Position numbers and translations under genes: made by a program. The notes under the pieces are model-generated. The model was given only the letters and a program-made list of their open reading frames with translations, was not told the origin of the DNA and did not search any database. Below are positions 32,417 to 41,756 of a stretch of DNA of 64,000 nucleotides, piece by piece. Positions within the stretch are counted from its first letter, which is position 1. Each line of letters starts with the position of its first letter. The DNA comes from Sphingopyxis sp. JAI128 (GTDB lineage: Bacteria > Pseudomonadota > Alphaproteobacteria > Sphingomonadales > Sphingomonadaceae), in NCBI RefSeq assembly GCF_014207235.1, contig NZ_JACHDA010000003.1, forward strand, positions 124,001 to 188,000. The letters are read 5' to 3'.

Positions 32417-33190
32417 TCAGCGGCGGCGGAATATGGCCGATGCGCCATAACCGAGCACGAGCGACAGAAGCACCGCGCTCAGCCCATAGAGAAAGCCGTG
32501 GCGCTCCGCCGCTAGCGCGACGAAACGTTCGAAACCGGCCTTGCGGATCTGGACATCGCGCGAGGCGACTGCAAGCACGCGGCCCCGGCTGATCAGATAG
32601 GTTTCCGCGCGATAGGTGCCGACGGGAACGCGCGCCGGAACGGGAATGCGGGCACGATAAAGGACGCCTTCGGTGATCTCGACCGCCGCGGGATTTTCGT
32701 AGAACAGCCCGATCCGGCGATAGAGGTCGGCGAGTCCCGCCTCGAACCGTTCGAGTTTCTTCGCTTCGGAAAATCCGCTGGGCGACATCGACAGGTTGGC
32801 GAGCCCGAGTTCAAAGATGGCGGCAGTGCGTTCGTCGACGATCTTGTCGATGGGACGCGACGAACCGATCGCGTAAAATCCGGGCGAGGTGCGCAGGCGC
32901 AGGCTGTTCGCATTGACCCATATTCCCGCGACGCGACGCTTTTCGCGCAGGATGATCGGCCGCACCGGCCCCTTCAGCACGACGACGATATCGGCGCGGT
33001 CGTTGGGAAGCCGCTGGCCGGGATAGAGGATCGCGCCGAACAGCAGCAGTTCCTCGCCCGTAAAGCTGTACTGGATATCGATCGCGCGGCTCGACACGTC
33101 GGGGACCAGCCGCGGATCGGCGGCGTGCACGGCGGTCGCCGGGAGCAGCGCCAGCGCGAGCCCGACGATCAAGGCGCGCGCAATAATCAT
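32417..33190 (-). CDS. TIGR02186 family membrane protein
   Basis: 257 residues with a signal peptide (LIVGLALALLPATAVHA), a periplasmic beta-rich domain (PDVSSRAIDIQYSFTGEELLLFGAI) and a single C-terminal membrane helix (FLYGLSAVLLSLVLGYGASAIF). This matches the TIGR02186 group, nearly always found next to a TauE/SafE transporter. Function unknown; it may be an accessory subunit. Start overlaps the transporter stop by 4 bases. Confidence 0.88.
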   Translation of the reverse strand: MIIARALIVGLALALLPATAVHAADPRLVPDVSSRAIDIQYSFTGEELLLFGAILYPGQRLPNDRADIVVVLKGPVRPIILREKRRVAGIWVNANSLRLRTSPGFYAIGSSRPIDKIVDERTAAIFELGLANLSMSPSGFSEAKKLERFEAGLADLYRRIGLFYENPAAVEITEGVLYRARIPVPARVPVGTYRAETYLISRGRVLAVASRDVQIRKAGFERFVALAAERHGFLYGLSAVLLSLVLGYGASAIFRRR

Positions 33191-34095
33191 TGGACCGTGT
33201 AGATTTCATCGGGACGGATGAACAGATCGACCGCCATGCGCAGCGCGACAAGCAACACGATCGCGGCGAGCGCCATGCGTAGATATTCGGGCTTCACCTT
33301 TTGCGCGAAGCGGGCGCCGAATTGCGCGCCGGTGACGCTGCCGAGCAGCAGCAGCCCCGCAAGCACGATATCGACCGCGCCCGTCGTCATCGCGTGAACC
33401 ATCGTCGTCGCGATGGTCACGAACAGAATCTGGAACAGCGAGGTGCCCACGACCACCTGCGTCCCCATGCCCAGCAGATAGAGCATCGCGGGAACCATGA
33501 TGAAGCCGCCGCCGACACCCAGCAGCATCGTCAGAACACCGACCGCCATGCCCAGCAAGAGCGGCGCGAGCGGCGAGATATAAAGCCCCGACCGATAGAA
33601 GCGCCAGCGCATCGGCAGGTTGGCGACCATCGGATGATGGCGCCGTTTGCGGGCCGGCGCGGGGAGGCCCGCGCGGGCCGCGCGCAACGCCGTCCATGCC
33701 TCGCGCGCCATCAGCCCGCCGACGGACCCGAGCAACGCGACATACAGGATGTTGATCACGGTATCGATCTGCCCCCAGGCGGCGAGCAGTTCGAACAAGG
33801 CGGCGCCAAGCAGCGAGCCGAGCAGCCCCCCGGCGACGAGCACCCAGCCCATGCGCAGGTCGACCCCGCCGCGCTCGAGATGCGCGAGCGCGCCCGACAC
33901 GCTGGCGCCCGTCACCTGCGTCGCGGCCGATGCCGCCGCGACCGTGGGCGGAATGCCGTAAAAGATCAGCAGCGGCGTGGTCAGGAAACCGCCGCCGACA
34001 CCGAACATGCCCGACAGGAATCCGACGCCGCCGCCAAGCAGCACGATGACCAGCGCGTTGACCGACAAATTGGCGACGGGGAGGTAAAGATCCAT
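33187..34095 (-). CDS. TauE/SafE family sulfite exporter-like permease
   Basis: 302 residues with about eight membrane helices. The two glycine-rich signature repeats are visible: GFLSGMFGVGGGFLTTPLLIFYGIPP near the N-terminus and GVLTMLLGVGGGFIMVPAMLYLLG in the second half. Family members move sulfite, sulfonates or related anions. It is coupled to the TIGR02186 gene. Confidence 0.93.
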   Translation of the reverse strand: MDLYLPVANLSVNALVIVLLGGGVGFLSGMFGVGGGFLTTPLLIFYGIPPTVAAASAATQVTGASVSGALAHLERGGVDLRMGWVLVAGGLLGSLLGAALFELLAAWGQIDTVINILYVALLGSVGGLMAREAWTALRAARAGLPAPARKRRHHPMVANLPMRWRFYRSGLYISPLAPLLLGMAVGVLTMLLGVGGGFIMVPAMLYLLGMGTQVVVGTSLFQILFVTIATTMVHAMTTGAVDIVLAGLLLLGSVTGAQFGARFAQKVKPEYLRMALAAIVLLVALRMAVDLFIRPDEIYTVQ

Positions 34096-34197
34096 GGGCT
34101 CCGGACGACCTAGGCGGCGCCGAGCGGCACCGATTCCAGGACCCTAGACGATTTTGTCGAAGCGGGGAATCGTTGCTGCGGCTATTTTCTTCGCGGG

Positions 34198-35367
34198 TCA
34201 GAAGTCGGTGGCGAGCGTCAGGGCCAGCCCGCTTTCGGGACGCGCGTCGCCCGCGACGCGCTGCCGCCAGTCGAGCGCCACCCGGCTCCCTTCGCCGATA
34301 TCGGGAAGGCGAAGCGTCAGTCGCGGGCCCACATCGACGCGCGCGGCGCCGGGCTGTGCGGCACCCGCCGCCAGCGCGCCGAGGCGCAACGGCGCATCGT
34401 CATCGGGGCCGAGGCGGCGGTCGACCACGACCGCACCGTCGACGAAACCGTCGCGCCGCCGCGCGCCGACGACGCCCGCCTGCCCATAGGCATCGAGCCG
34501 GAAGCCGCCGGGCAGCGAAACGTCGCCCACGCCGCCGCTGACCATCACGGCGAACGCGCTCCGCCCTTCTTGCCCGGCCGCGATCCTGCGTTCGACAGCC
34601 AGGTCGACCGGAAACCGCGGCAATGGCGCAAAGGCAAGCCCAAGCGCAACCTCACGCTGTTCGGTCCGGCGTATCGCCATCGTCGCCCGGCCATAGGCCC
34701 GCACACGGCCGGTATCGCCAAAGCCATAGGCCAGCCGCAGTCCGGCCTGACTGCCCCCAAGCTGGCTGGCCGCCGCAATGCCTTCGGGCGACGGCTGGTC
34801 GCCGCCATGCACATAGGCCCACCCGCCAAGCGACCATCCGGCGAGTTGACGGCGAATCCAGAATGGCTTGCCCTGCCCCGGTTCGGCGTGCGCGGCGACC
34901 GGCGCGTGTTGCCACATGGGTTCGCCGGTCGCGACGGCCGATCGTCCTGCGCGCGCCGAAATCGCGGGCAATAAGCGCGCCATCAGCGCAAGGCGAAGAC
35001 TGTGCCGGTCCGCACCGAAACCTCCGCCCGTCGGCCCGGACGGGCGCGCTTCCATTCCCGCCTCGCCCAAAGCGAATCCCGTATCCGCTCGCAGCAGCGC
35101 CATCATGCCCATGGGACGTTTGCCTTGCGGCGCAGGCACCGCGGGAGGCGCAACCCCGGCGCCCTTCGTCCGCCCGGCGATCGGCGAGACGCCGCTCGCC
35201 GCGAAGGGAGGGGGCATCGACCAGGGGTTCGTCACCGCAGCGGGCGGCGGCGGCACCGCCGGGTTCCAGGCCATCAGGACACGCAAGGAAATCCAGCCGC
35301 CCAAACACAGGATCAGGAACCGCAGCGCCCCCGCTTCGCGCCGCATCGCGGACCGGCGCACCATCAT
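34198..35367 (-). CDS. outer-membrane protein resembling the C-terminal domain of NfrA
   Basis: 389 residues. An N-terminal hydrophobic segment (ALRFLILCLGGWISLRVLMAW) acts as signal or anchor, followed by a Pro-rich stretch. From about residue 130 the chain alternates polar and apolar residues as in a beta-barrel (GWSLGGWAYVHGGD, GLRLAYGFGDTGRVRAYGRATMAIRR) and ends in LALTLATDF, a terminal-Phe barrel signature. The barrel end resembles the C-terminal domain of the E. coli phage N4 receptor NfrA; this is from memory. Its start overlaps the stop of the NfrB-like glycosyltransferase gene. Confidence 0.65.
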   Translation of the reverse strand: MMVRRSAMRREAGALRFLILCLGGWISLRVLMAWNPAVPPPPAAVTNPWSMPPPFAASGVSPIAGRTKGAGVAPPAVPAPQGKRPMGMMALLRADTGFALGEAGMEARPSGPTGGGFGADRHSLRLALMARLLPAISARAGRSAVATGEPMWQHAPVAAHAEPGQGKPFWIRRQLAGWSLGGWAYVHGGDQPSPEGIAAASQLGGSQAGLRLAYGFGDTGRVRAYGRATMAIRRTEQREVALGLAFAPLPRFPVDLAVERRIAAGQEGRSAFAVMVSGGVGDVSLPGGFRLDAYGQAGVVGARRRDGFVDGAVVVDRRLGPDDDAPLRLGALAAGAAQPGAARVDVGPRLTLRLPDIGEGSRVALDWRQRVAGDARPESGLALTLATDF

Positions 35368-36788
35368 CGCCTCGACACCGGCAGCGCGGCAGGCTGCGCG
35401 GCGATGTCGCTTTCCATGTGATCGGTCTTGTCCCACACGACCTCGCCCGACCGCAGGATGCGCCAATAGATCGCCACCGCGCGCCTCGCCGCGAGCATCG
35501 CGATGATATTTGCGACAAAGGCGCGCGGCAGCGCCAGGCAACCCTGCCTCCAGCCGTACCAGCGCGCGGTAAAATGGCTGCGCATGCCGAGCCGCCAAAG
35601 CAGCAGCACCGCATTGAGCGCGAGGAGAAGGCGCAGGCCATCGCCGACCACGACCGGCTCCCACCCCAGCAGCATCCGGCCGGCCCAGCCGATCGCCATG
35701 ACGATCGATCCCGCATAGGCCGCCAGCAGGATCAGCGCGGCAAGCGGCGCACGCCGGTCGCGCCAGAGCATCCAGCGCGCAAGCCAGCCCTGTCCCGCGG
35801 ACCGCCCGGAATCGCCGTTCCGCGATCCGGGCCAGCCCAGATGGTCCCAGCCCGCAAGCGCGATTCCCGCGATCCAGCGCGCCTTCTGCCGCACCGCGGC
35901 GTCGATGCTGTCGGGGAAAAGACCCCGCGATACAATGGGAGTGCCGGTCGGGCCGATGGCCTGCAGGAATTGCGAGCCAAGGCCATAGGTCCCAAGGAGC
36001 ATCCCGATCTCATAATCTTCGGTCAGGCTGTCGCGGCGAAACGGATCGCCCCCACGTTCGATCGCGAGCAACGCCAGCGTATTGCGCGCGAGCGCGCAGC
36101 CCACGCCGGCCGACGGCAGCGGCATTCGCAGGCGCGACCGCACGACCAGTTCCTTGCCATGCGCTTCGGCAAATTCGTCGCCATAATGACCGCCGACCCA
36201 ATGCGCCCCGCGCACGAGCCAGGGGACCACCGGAATTTGCACCATCGCATTGTCGGCAAGGCCGATGCGATACAGCGCAAGTTCGTCGGGATGGACATGA
36301 TCTTCGGCATCGTGGAGGACGACCGCGGCAAAGCGCATGTCGCCAGCGCGCTCATCGTTACAAAGGGCCGCCCACAGCCGGTTGAGATTGTCTCCCTTGG
36401 TCGTCGGGCCTTCTGCCTCGTGGATGACGAGGCGCAGCCGCGGGTCGCGCGCGATCAAGGGGGAAATGGCGAAAAGCGTCGCTGCGTCGTTAGGATAACA
36501 TCCGACATAAAGGATGAAGTCCTCGTCCGCCCAAGTGGCGAGCGTCCGGCGCAGCATCGCCGGCAAGACACGCGCCTCGTCCCACGCGGGCACGAATATC
36601 GCGAGCGCGCCAGCGATCGGCGACGTAGCGGAACGATCGGCCGGGCGCGACCGGCCGATCGCCAGCCAACAAGCGTCGAACAGCAAATCGTCGAGTCCGA
36701 TCAACAGGATGCCGACCGATGCAAACAGCATCAGTTCGTGGCCGGCCCCGTGGACCAGCCATTCCAGCCATGCAGTCGAAAGCTCCAC
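35364..36788 (-). CDS. NfrB-like inner-membrane glycosyltransferase (GT2)
   Basis: 474 residues. A membrane helix lies near the start (LMLFASVGILLIGLDDLLFDACW), then a GT2 catalytic domain: ALAIFVPAWDEARVLPAML, LHDAEDHVHPDELALYR (DxD), LTEDYEIGMLLGTYG (catalytic Asp) and QKARWIAG (QxxRW), which together mark a processive polymerase-type enzyme. Four or more helices follow. E. coli NfrB is much longer because of a C-terminal c-di-GMP-binding MshEN domain; here the chain stops after the helices. The start is taken as GTG at 36788, since frames further upstream run into the nhaA promoter; start confidence is moderate. Confidence 0.87.
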   Translation of the reverse strand: MELSTAWLEWLVHGAGHELMLFASVGILLIGLDDLLFDACWLAIGRSRPADRSATSPIAGALAIFVPAWDEARVLPAMLRRTLATWADEDFILYVGCYPNDAATLFAISPLIARDPRLRLVIHEAEGPTTKGDNLNRLWAALCNDERAGDMRFAAVVLHDAEDHVHPDELALYRIGLADNAMVQIPVVPWLVRGAHWVGGHYGDEFAEAHGKELVVRSRLRMPLPSAGVGCALARNTLALLAIERGGDPFRRDSLTEDYEIGMLLGTYGLGSQFLQAIGPTGTPIVSRGLFPDSIDAAVRQKARWIAGIALAGWDHLGWPGSRNGDSGRSAGQGWLARWMLWRDRRAPLAALILLAAYAGSIVMAIGWAGRMLLGWEPVVVGDGLRLLLALNAVLLLWRLGMRSHFTARWYGWRQGCLALPRAFVANIIAMLAARRAVAIYWRILRSGEVVWDKTDHMESDIAAQPAALPVSRR

Positions 36789-36918
36789 CTGCCAGCCCGC
36801 CCCCCTCGCGGCCCAATGCCCCTTGGCAAAGGGGTAATCCGCAAGGCAAATTTGTAAAGCGCGGCGCTTGTCGATAGGAACCCGCCATCCTTCATCGTCA
36901 CAAGGGAATTGGCCGATC

Positions 36919-38214
36919 GTGAACCGCAGTTTTCCGCCCCGTTCAGCGCTGCGCGACTTTCTCGAGAGCGAAAGTGCGGGAGGCATATTGCTGATTTTCG
37001 CAGCCATTTTGGCGATGATTGTCGCCAATTCGTCGCTTGGCGAAACCTATGAACATGCCATCCACGCAGTAACCGGTCCGGTGCTGACCGACAAGCTGGG
37101 CCCGATGACGGTCCATCTGTGGATCAACGACGGATTGATGGCGATATTTTTCCTGCTCGTCGGGCTGGAGATCAAGCGCGAGTTCGTCGACGGCCGACTC
37201 GCGAGCTGGGACCGGCGACGGCTGCCCTTCATCGCCGCGGCGGCGGGCATGGCGGTGCCGGCCGCGCTCTACATGCTCTTCGCGGGGAAAGAGCCGGGGC
37301 TCGCGCAGGGTTGGGCGATCCCGGCGGCGACCGACATCGCCTTTGCGATGGGGGTGCTCGCACTGCTCGGAAAGCGCGCGCCGACGTCGCTTAAGCTTTT
37401 CCTCGTCACGGTCGCAATCGTCGACGATATGGGTGCGGTCGCGATCATCGCGCTTTTCTACACCGCGGAGATCAACATGGTCGCCCTCGGTGCCGCCGCG
37501 GCGGTCCTTGCCCTCATGTTCGCGATGAACCGCGCAGGGGTGAAAAGCCTCATCCTCTACCTGCTGATGTTCCTCCTCCTCTGGTATGCGATGCTGCTGT
37601 CGGGCGTCCATGCGACGATCGCGGGCGTGCTCGCCGCGATGATGATCCCCTTCGAACACACGCCCGGCGCGCCCGACAGCGCGACCTCGCCGCTGCACCG
37701 GCTCGAACATGCGCTGCATCCGTGGGTCGCCTTTGCGATCGTGCCGCTGTTCGGTTTCGCCAATGCCGGAGTCGATGTCGGCGGATTGACCGCCGAACAG
37801 ATTTTTGCGCCGCTGCCGCTCGGTATCGCGGCGGGGCTGTTCTTCGGCAAGCAGATCGGCATTTTCGGCAGCGTCTGGCTGTCGGTCAAACTTGGCATCG
37901 CGGGCAAGCTGCGCGGCGCGACCTGGCTCCAGATCTACGGCGTCGCCATGCTGTGCGGTATCGGCTTCACGATGAGTCTGTTTATCGGCGGGCTCGCCTT
38001 CCCCGGCGATCCGACGCTCGTCGAGGAAGCGAAGATCGGTATCTTGATGGGATCGCTGGCGGCGGCGCTGGCCGGCTTTGCGGTGCTGCGCTTTGCCCCT
38101 GCCCATTCGCAGCATGACGCGATCGAAGGCGCGTCCGATGCCGAAATCAATTCCGATGGCGACGTGCGCGACATCTGCGACAGCGAGACGCCCGCGGGCG
38201 AGCGGCCGGCCTGA
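36919..38214 (+). CDS. nhaA: Na+/H+ antiporter NhaA
   Basis: 431 residues, about 12 membrane helices. The antiporter signatures are present: INDGLMAIFFLLVGLEIKREF, PAATDIAFAMGVLALLGKR with the ion-binding Asp pair, and VDDMGAVAIIALFYT. The enzyme exports sodium in exchange for protons. The GTG at 36919 follows AAGGGA at 12 bases; upstream codons do not resemble the family. The tail (about 35 residues) is polar and acidic. Confidence 0.96.
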   Translation: MNRSFPPRSALRDFLESESAGGILLIFAAILAMIVANSSLGETYEHAIHAVTGPVLTDKLGPMTVHLWINDGLMAIFFLLVGLEIKREFVDGRLASWDRRRLPFIAAAAGMAVPAALYMLFAGKEPGLAQGWAIPAATDIAFAMGVLALLGKRAPTSLKLFLVTVAIVDDMGAVAIIALFYTAEINMVALGAAAAVLALMFAMNRAGVKSLILYLLMFLLLWYAMLLSGVHATIAGVLAAMMIPFEHTPGAPDSATSPLHRLEHALHPWVAFAIVPLFGFANAGVDVGGLTAEQIFAPLPLGIAAGLFFGKQIGIFGSVWLSVKLGIAGKLRGATWLQIYGVAMLCGIGFTMSLFIGGLAFPGDPTLVEEAKIGILMGSLAAALAGFAVLRFAPAHSQHDAIEGASDAEINSDGDVRDICDSETPAGERPA

Positions 38215-39695
38215 TGCGACGGCGCGTGCGGCTGACCGGGGCGATGCTGGGCGCGAGCCTGGCGCTGTCCGGCTGTTATGCGCTCGACCCCGAAATGAAG
38301 CGCACGGTCGCCGAACGCAAGGCGCGCGAGCGTGCGCCCGCGGCCGCTCCCGAAATCGCGCCGCCGGTATCGGCCCCCGAGGTTCCCGTCGTCGACGTGC
38401 GGCGTACCGACGGACAGTCCGGCTGGCCCGAACCGCGCCCCGCGGTCGATCCGGCGGCGGCAAGCCAGGCAGGACAGGCGATCGGCGAGGTCGCCGCCGC
38501 CTATGTCGCGTTGAGCCTTGAGGTCGGGACGCACGAAAAGGGCTATATCGACGCTTATTATGGCCCGAAACAGCTGTTCGAAACCGCGACGGCAAAACCG
38601 CGCGACAAGGACGCACTGTTGCTGGCCACGCGGCGGCTGGCCGAAAAGATCAGGGTGGCGATGCCCGGTCTCACCGATCCGATCGAACGCCGCCGCGCCG
38701 CCTTCCTGGCCGCGCAGTTGCGCGCGGCGGAAACGCGGCTGGAAATGATGCAGGGCGTGCGATTTTCGTTCGCCGATGAATCCGAACGGCTGTTCGGTGT
38801 CCGCCCCGAACTGAAACCGCTCACTGCCTATGACGCGCCGCTCGCGACCGTCGCGGCGATGCTTCCCGGCGACAAACCGCTCGCGGAACGGGTCGAAGCC
38901 TATCTCGATCGCTTCACCATCCCCGCCGACCGGCTGCAGAAGGTGTTCGACGCCGCCATCGCGCGATGCCGCGGCCGAACCGCGACCCATGTCGCAATGC
39001 CCGAGGGCGAAAGCTTCGACCTCCAGTTCGTCACCGGCAAAAGCTGGAGCGGCTATAATTATTACATGGGCGGCTATCACAGCATCATCCAGGTCAACAC
39101 CGACCTGCCGATCCGCCTGTCGCGCGCGCTCGATCTTGGTTGCCACGAAGGCTATCCGGGCCACCACCTGCTGAACATGAAGATCGAGGAACAGCTGGTG
39201 CGCGGCCGCGGCTGGATCGAGTTCAGCGTCTATCCGCTCTACAGCCCGCAAAGCCTGATCGCCGAAGGCACGGCCAACTATGGCATCGATCTCGCCTTTC
39301 CCGACAAGACGCGGCCCGACACCGAACGCGACATCCTGATGCCGCTCGCCGAAATCGCGCCGCCCGCCGATGACCGCTACTGGCAGTTGCTCGACGCGAT
39401 GAAGGCTTTGCAGGGCGCGCGGCTAACGATCGCGCAGCAGTATCTCGACGGGCAAATCGACCGGGCGGCGGCGGTCGCGCTCACCCGGAAATATCTGCTT
39501 GTGTCGGCGGCGCGCGCCGAACAGATGACGGCCTTTACAGACCGATATCGCAGCTATGTGATCAACTATGGTCTCGGCGAAGAGATTGTTCGCGATTTCA
39601 TCGAACGCGGCGCACCGGACCGCGACGAAATCTGGCGCCGCATGGCGCTGATCCTCGGCGAGCCCACGCTGCCGGCGGACCTGCTGGCGCCATGA
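38214..39695 (+). CDS. DUF885-like metallopeptidase lipoprotein
   Basis: 493 residues. The lipobox LSGC is at about residue 20, followed by a Pro/Ala-rich linker to about 90. The catalytic-looking motif LGCHEGYPGHH (near 315) matches the HExxPGHH pattern of DUF885 proteins, with a downstream Glu in AEGTANYGIDLAF. These are probable zinc carboxypeptidases of the cell envelope; the substrate is unknown. Its start overlaps the nhaA stop by one base (TGATG), so it is expressed with the antiporter. Confidence 0.85.
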   Translation: MRRRVRLTGAMLGASLALSGCYALDPEMKRTVAERKARERAPAAAPEIAPPVSAPEVPVVDVRRTDGQSGWPEPRPAVDPAAASQAGQAIGEVAAAYVALSLEVGTHEKGYIDAYYGPKQLFETATAKPRDKDALLLATRRLAEKIRVAMPGLTDPIERRRAAFLAAQLRAAETRLEMMQGVRFSFADESERLFGVRPELKPLTAYDAPLATVAAMLPGDKPLAERVEAYLDRFTIPADRLQKVFDAAIARCRGRTATHVAMPEGESFDLQFVTGKSWSGYNYYMGGYHSIIQVNTDLPIRLSRALDLGCHEGYPGHHLLNMKIEEQLVRGRGWIEFSVYPLYSPQSLIAEGTANYGIDLAFPDKTRPDTERDILMPLAEIAPPADDRYWQLLDAMKALQGARLTIAQQYLDGQIDRAAAVALTRKYLLVSAARAEQMTAFTDRYRSYVINYGLGEEIVRDFIERGAPDRDEIWRRMALILGEPTLPADLLAP

Positions 39696-39834
39696 CCGGC
39701 GGCGTACCGCTCCTGTGGCTCGGCCAGGCGGGCTCGCCCCGCCGCCCGCCGGCGGGGGTCGCCCCGCACGGATAGGAACCGGCGCATCGTTGCGCCGCCG
39801 ATTATCCCTGCAACCAATTCACCAGGAGCAGATC

Positions 39835-40602
39835 ATGCTCGACAAGACCGAAACCCATCGCCGTATCGAGACGCCCGAGATGAAGGATTATGGCGTCTAC
39901 CTCGCGGTCGACCGCTTGCTCGACTGCCAGAAGCCGCTCGCCGATCTTTGCACTCCCGACGAATTGCAGTTCCAGATCGTCCACCAGGTCGAGGAACTGT
40001 GGATGAAGCTGATGGCTTTCACTCTCGTCGAAATCGACGGCCATATGGCTGCGGGCGAGACGATGCGCGTGCTGACGTTGTTCGACCGCGTGAACCGCAT
40101 CATGCGGATGATGACCGACCAGCTCGCGCTGCTCGAAACGATGAGTCCCTTCGATTATCAGTCGATCCGGCTCCAGCTCGGCAACGGATCGGGGCAGGAA
40201 AGCCCGGGCTTCCAGCTGCTCCTGACACTGCCGCAGCCATTGTGGGCGCGGTACAAGGCCGCCTATCTCGACCCCGCGGGGCGCAGCGTCGCCGACGTTT
40301 ACGACACCGGCTACAAGCATGACGAGGCTTATATGGTGGCCGAGGCGCTGATCGAGTTCGACGAACTGTTCCAGATCTTCCGCGCGCATCACATCTACCT
40401 GATCCACCGGTCGATCGGGATGGGGTCGAAATCGCTGAAGGGCCGCCCGGTCGAACTGCTCAACGCGGGCGCGCGGCACCGATTCTTCCCCGAGCTGTGG
40501 GACATTCGCGCCGACATGACCGACCGCTGGGGCGCCGAATATGGCGTCAAGCGCGACAGCATTAGCAATCCCTCCCCCGCCGGACACGGCAGCGGGCTGT
40601 GA
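39835..40602 (+). CDS. kynA: tryptophan 2,3-dioxygenase
   Basis: Heme enzyme that opens the tryptophan indole ring to N-formylkynurenine. 255 residues with the family blocks DELQFQIVHQVEELWMKLM (containing the distal His), NRIMRMMTDQLALLETMSP, YQSIRLQLGNGSGQES, and IFRAHHIYLIHRSIGMGSKSLKG (heme His). Slightly shorter than the human enzyme, as usual in bacteria. AGGAG precedes the ATG by 7 bases. The downstream kynureninase-like gene overlaps its stop by 4 bases. No formamidase gene is nearby. Confidence 0.97.
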   Translation: MLDKTETHRRIETPEMKDYGVYLAVDRLLDCQKPLADLCTPDELQFQIVHQVEELWMKLMAFTLVEIDGHMAAGETMRVLTLFDRVNRIMRMMTDQLALLETMSPFDYQSIRLQLGNGSGQESPGFQLLLTLPQPLWARYKAAYLDPAGRSVADVYDTGYKHDEAYMVAEALIEFDELFQIFRAHHIYLIHRSIGMGSKSLKGRPVELLNAGARHRFFPELWDIRADMTDRWGAEYGVKRDSISNPSPAGHGSGL

Positions 40603-41726
40603 GTGGCGCGCTGCTGGCGGAAGCGATCCGCGACCGCTTCCATCTGCCGCCCGGCGTCACCTATCTCAAGAGCCATAGCGTCGGCTGCCAGCCGCGTGCC
40701 GCCGAAGCGCTGCTCCGCGACCGGCTGCTGACGCCCTGGCGCGAGGCGGGCGAGGCCTGGCCGCATTGGCTGGAGGCGATCGGCGCATGGCGCGCCGAGC
40801 TCGCCGGGCTGATCGGCGTCGAGGCACAAGATCTCTGCCCCGCGACCAACGTCACCGCGGCGCTATCGCGCTACATCTCGGCGCTGGGACAGGCGACCGA
40901 CCGGCGGACGATCCTGCTCGCGCCGAGCGCCTTTCCGACGATCGGCTATCTCGCGAGCGGACTCGCGGCGGTGGGGTGGAAGACGCGTTACCTACCGCGC
41001 GATTCCGACGTCCGCGACCCCGAAAACTGGACGGCGGCGCTGGGCGACGATGTCGCGCTCGTCATCGCGATGCATGTCAGCTCGAACAGCGGCGCGCTGA
41101 CCGATATCGCTGCCATCGCTTCGGCGGCGAGGGCAGCCGGCGCCCGGTGCATTGCGGACTGCGCGCAATCGGTCGGCGTGGTGCCCGTCGCCCCGGCCGC
41201 ATGGGGCATCGACGCGGTGCTCGGCACCAGCGTCAAATGGCTGTGCGGCGGCCCCGGCGCGGCGTGGCTGTGGGTTGCACCCCACGACCGCACCGCGCTC
41301 GATCCGATGGAGCGTGGCTGGTGGAGCCACGAAAATCCTTTCGAGATGAATATCCACGATTTCCGTTACGCCCCCGACGCGCGGCGCTGGTGGGGCGGCA
41401 CGCCCGATGTCGCGCCGTTCGTGCTGTCGGCCGCAGGGATCGGCGAGATCGCCGCGGTTGGCGTCGATGCGGTTCGCGCGCACAACCGGGCGCTGCAAGC
41501 AATGTTACGCGAGGCGCTTGAACCAAGGACGCCGCAATGGCGCTGGCCGACGGGCGAGATCGGCGGCACGCTGTGCATCGACACCGGCGCCGGCCAGCCG
41601 CGTGTTGCCGAGGCGCTCGACCGGCACCAGTTACACGCCGACTTTCGCGGGTCGATCCTGCGCCTGTCGTTCCACGCCTACAGCAGCGTCGCGGACGTCG
41701 AAAAGACAGCGGCGGCGCTGGGTTGA
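40599..41726 (+). CDS. kynureninase-like PLP enzyme (aminotransferase class V fold)
   Basis: 375 residues. The PLP Lys is in GTSVKWLCGGPGAAWLWV (K210 or so), a close match to the YKYLNGGPG stretch of kynureninase, and WWSHENPFEMN resembles the kynureninase substrate region. The N-terminal signature, however, reads YLKSHSVGCQP rather than the usual YLDGNSLG. With tryptophan dioxygenase directly upstream and a GTGA overlap, kynureninase activity (kynurenine to anthranilate) is the best guess. A diverged class V enzyme with another substrate is possible. Confidence 0.8.
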   Translation: MSGALLAEAIRDRFHLPPGVTYLKSHSVGCQPRAAEALLRDRLLTPWREAGEAWPHWLEAIGAWRAELAGLIGVEAQDLCPATNVTAALSRYISALGQATDRRTILLAPSAFPTIGYLASGLAAVGWKTRYLPRDSDVRDPENWTAALGDDVALVIAMHVSSNSGALTDIAAIASAARAAGARCIADCAQSVGVVPVAPAAWGIDAVLGTSVKWLCGGPGAAWLWVAPHDRTALDPMERGWWSHENPFEMNIHDFRYAPDARRWWGGTPDVAPFVLSAAGIGEIAAVGVDAVRAHNRALQAMLREALEPRTPQWRWPTGEIGGTLCIDTGAGQPRVAEALDRHQLHADFRGSILRLSFHAYSSVADVEKTAAALG

Positions 41727-41756
41727 ACCGCGCCGCCGCCCGTTCCGGGGAGCGGC

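Noticed and set aside
34623..36857. 744-codon plus-strand frame and the 354-codon minus-strand frame at 34652-35716
   Set aside because: They overlap the NfrB-like glycosyltransferase, which has all GT2 motifs, and the coupled barrel-like protein. Their products are Arg/Pro-rich.
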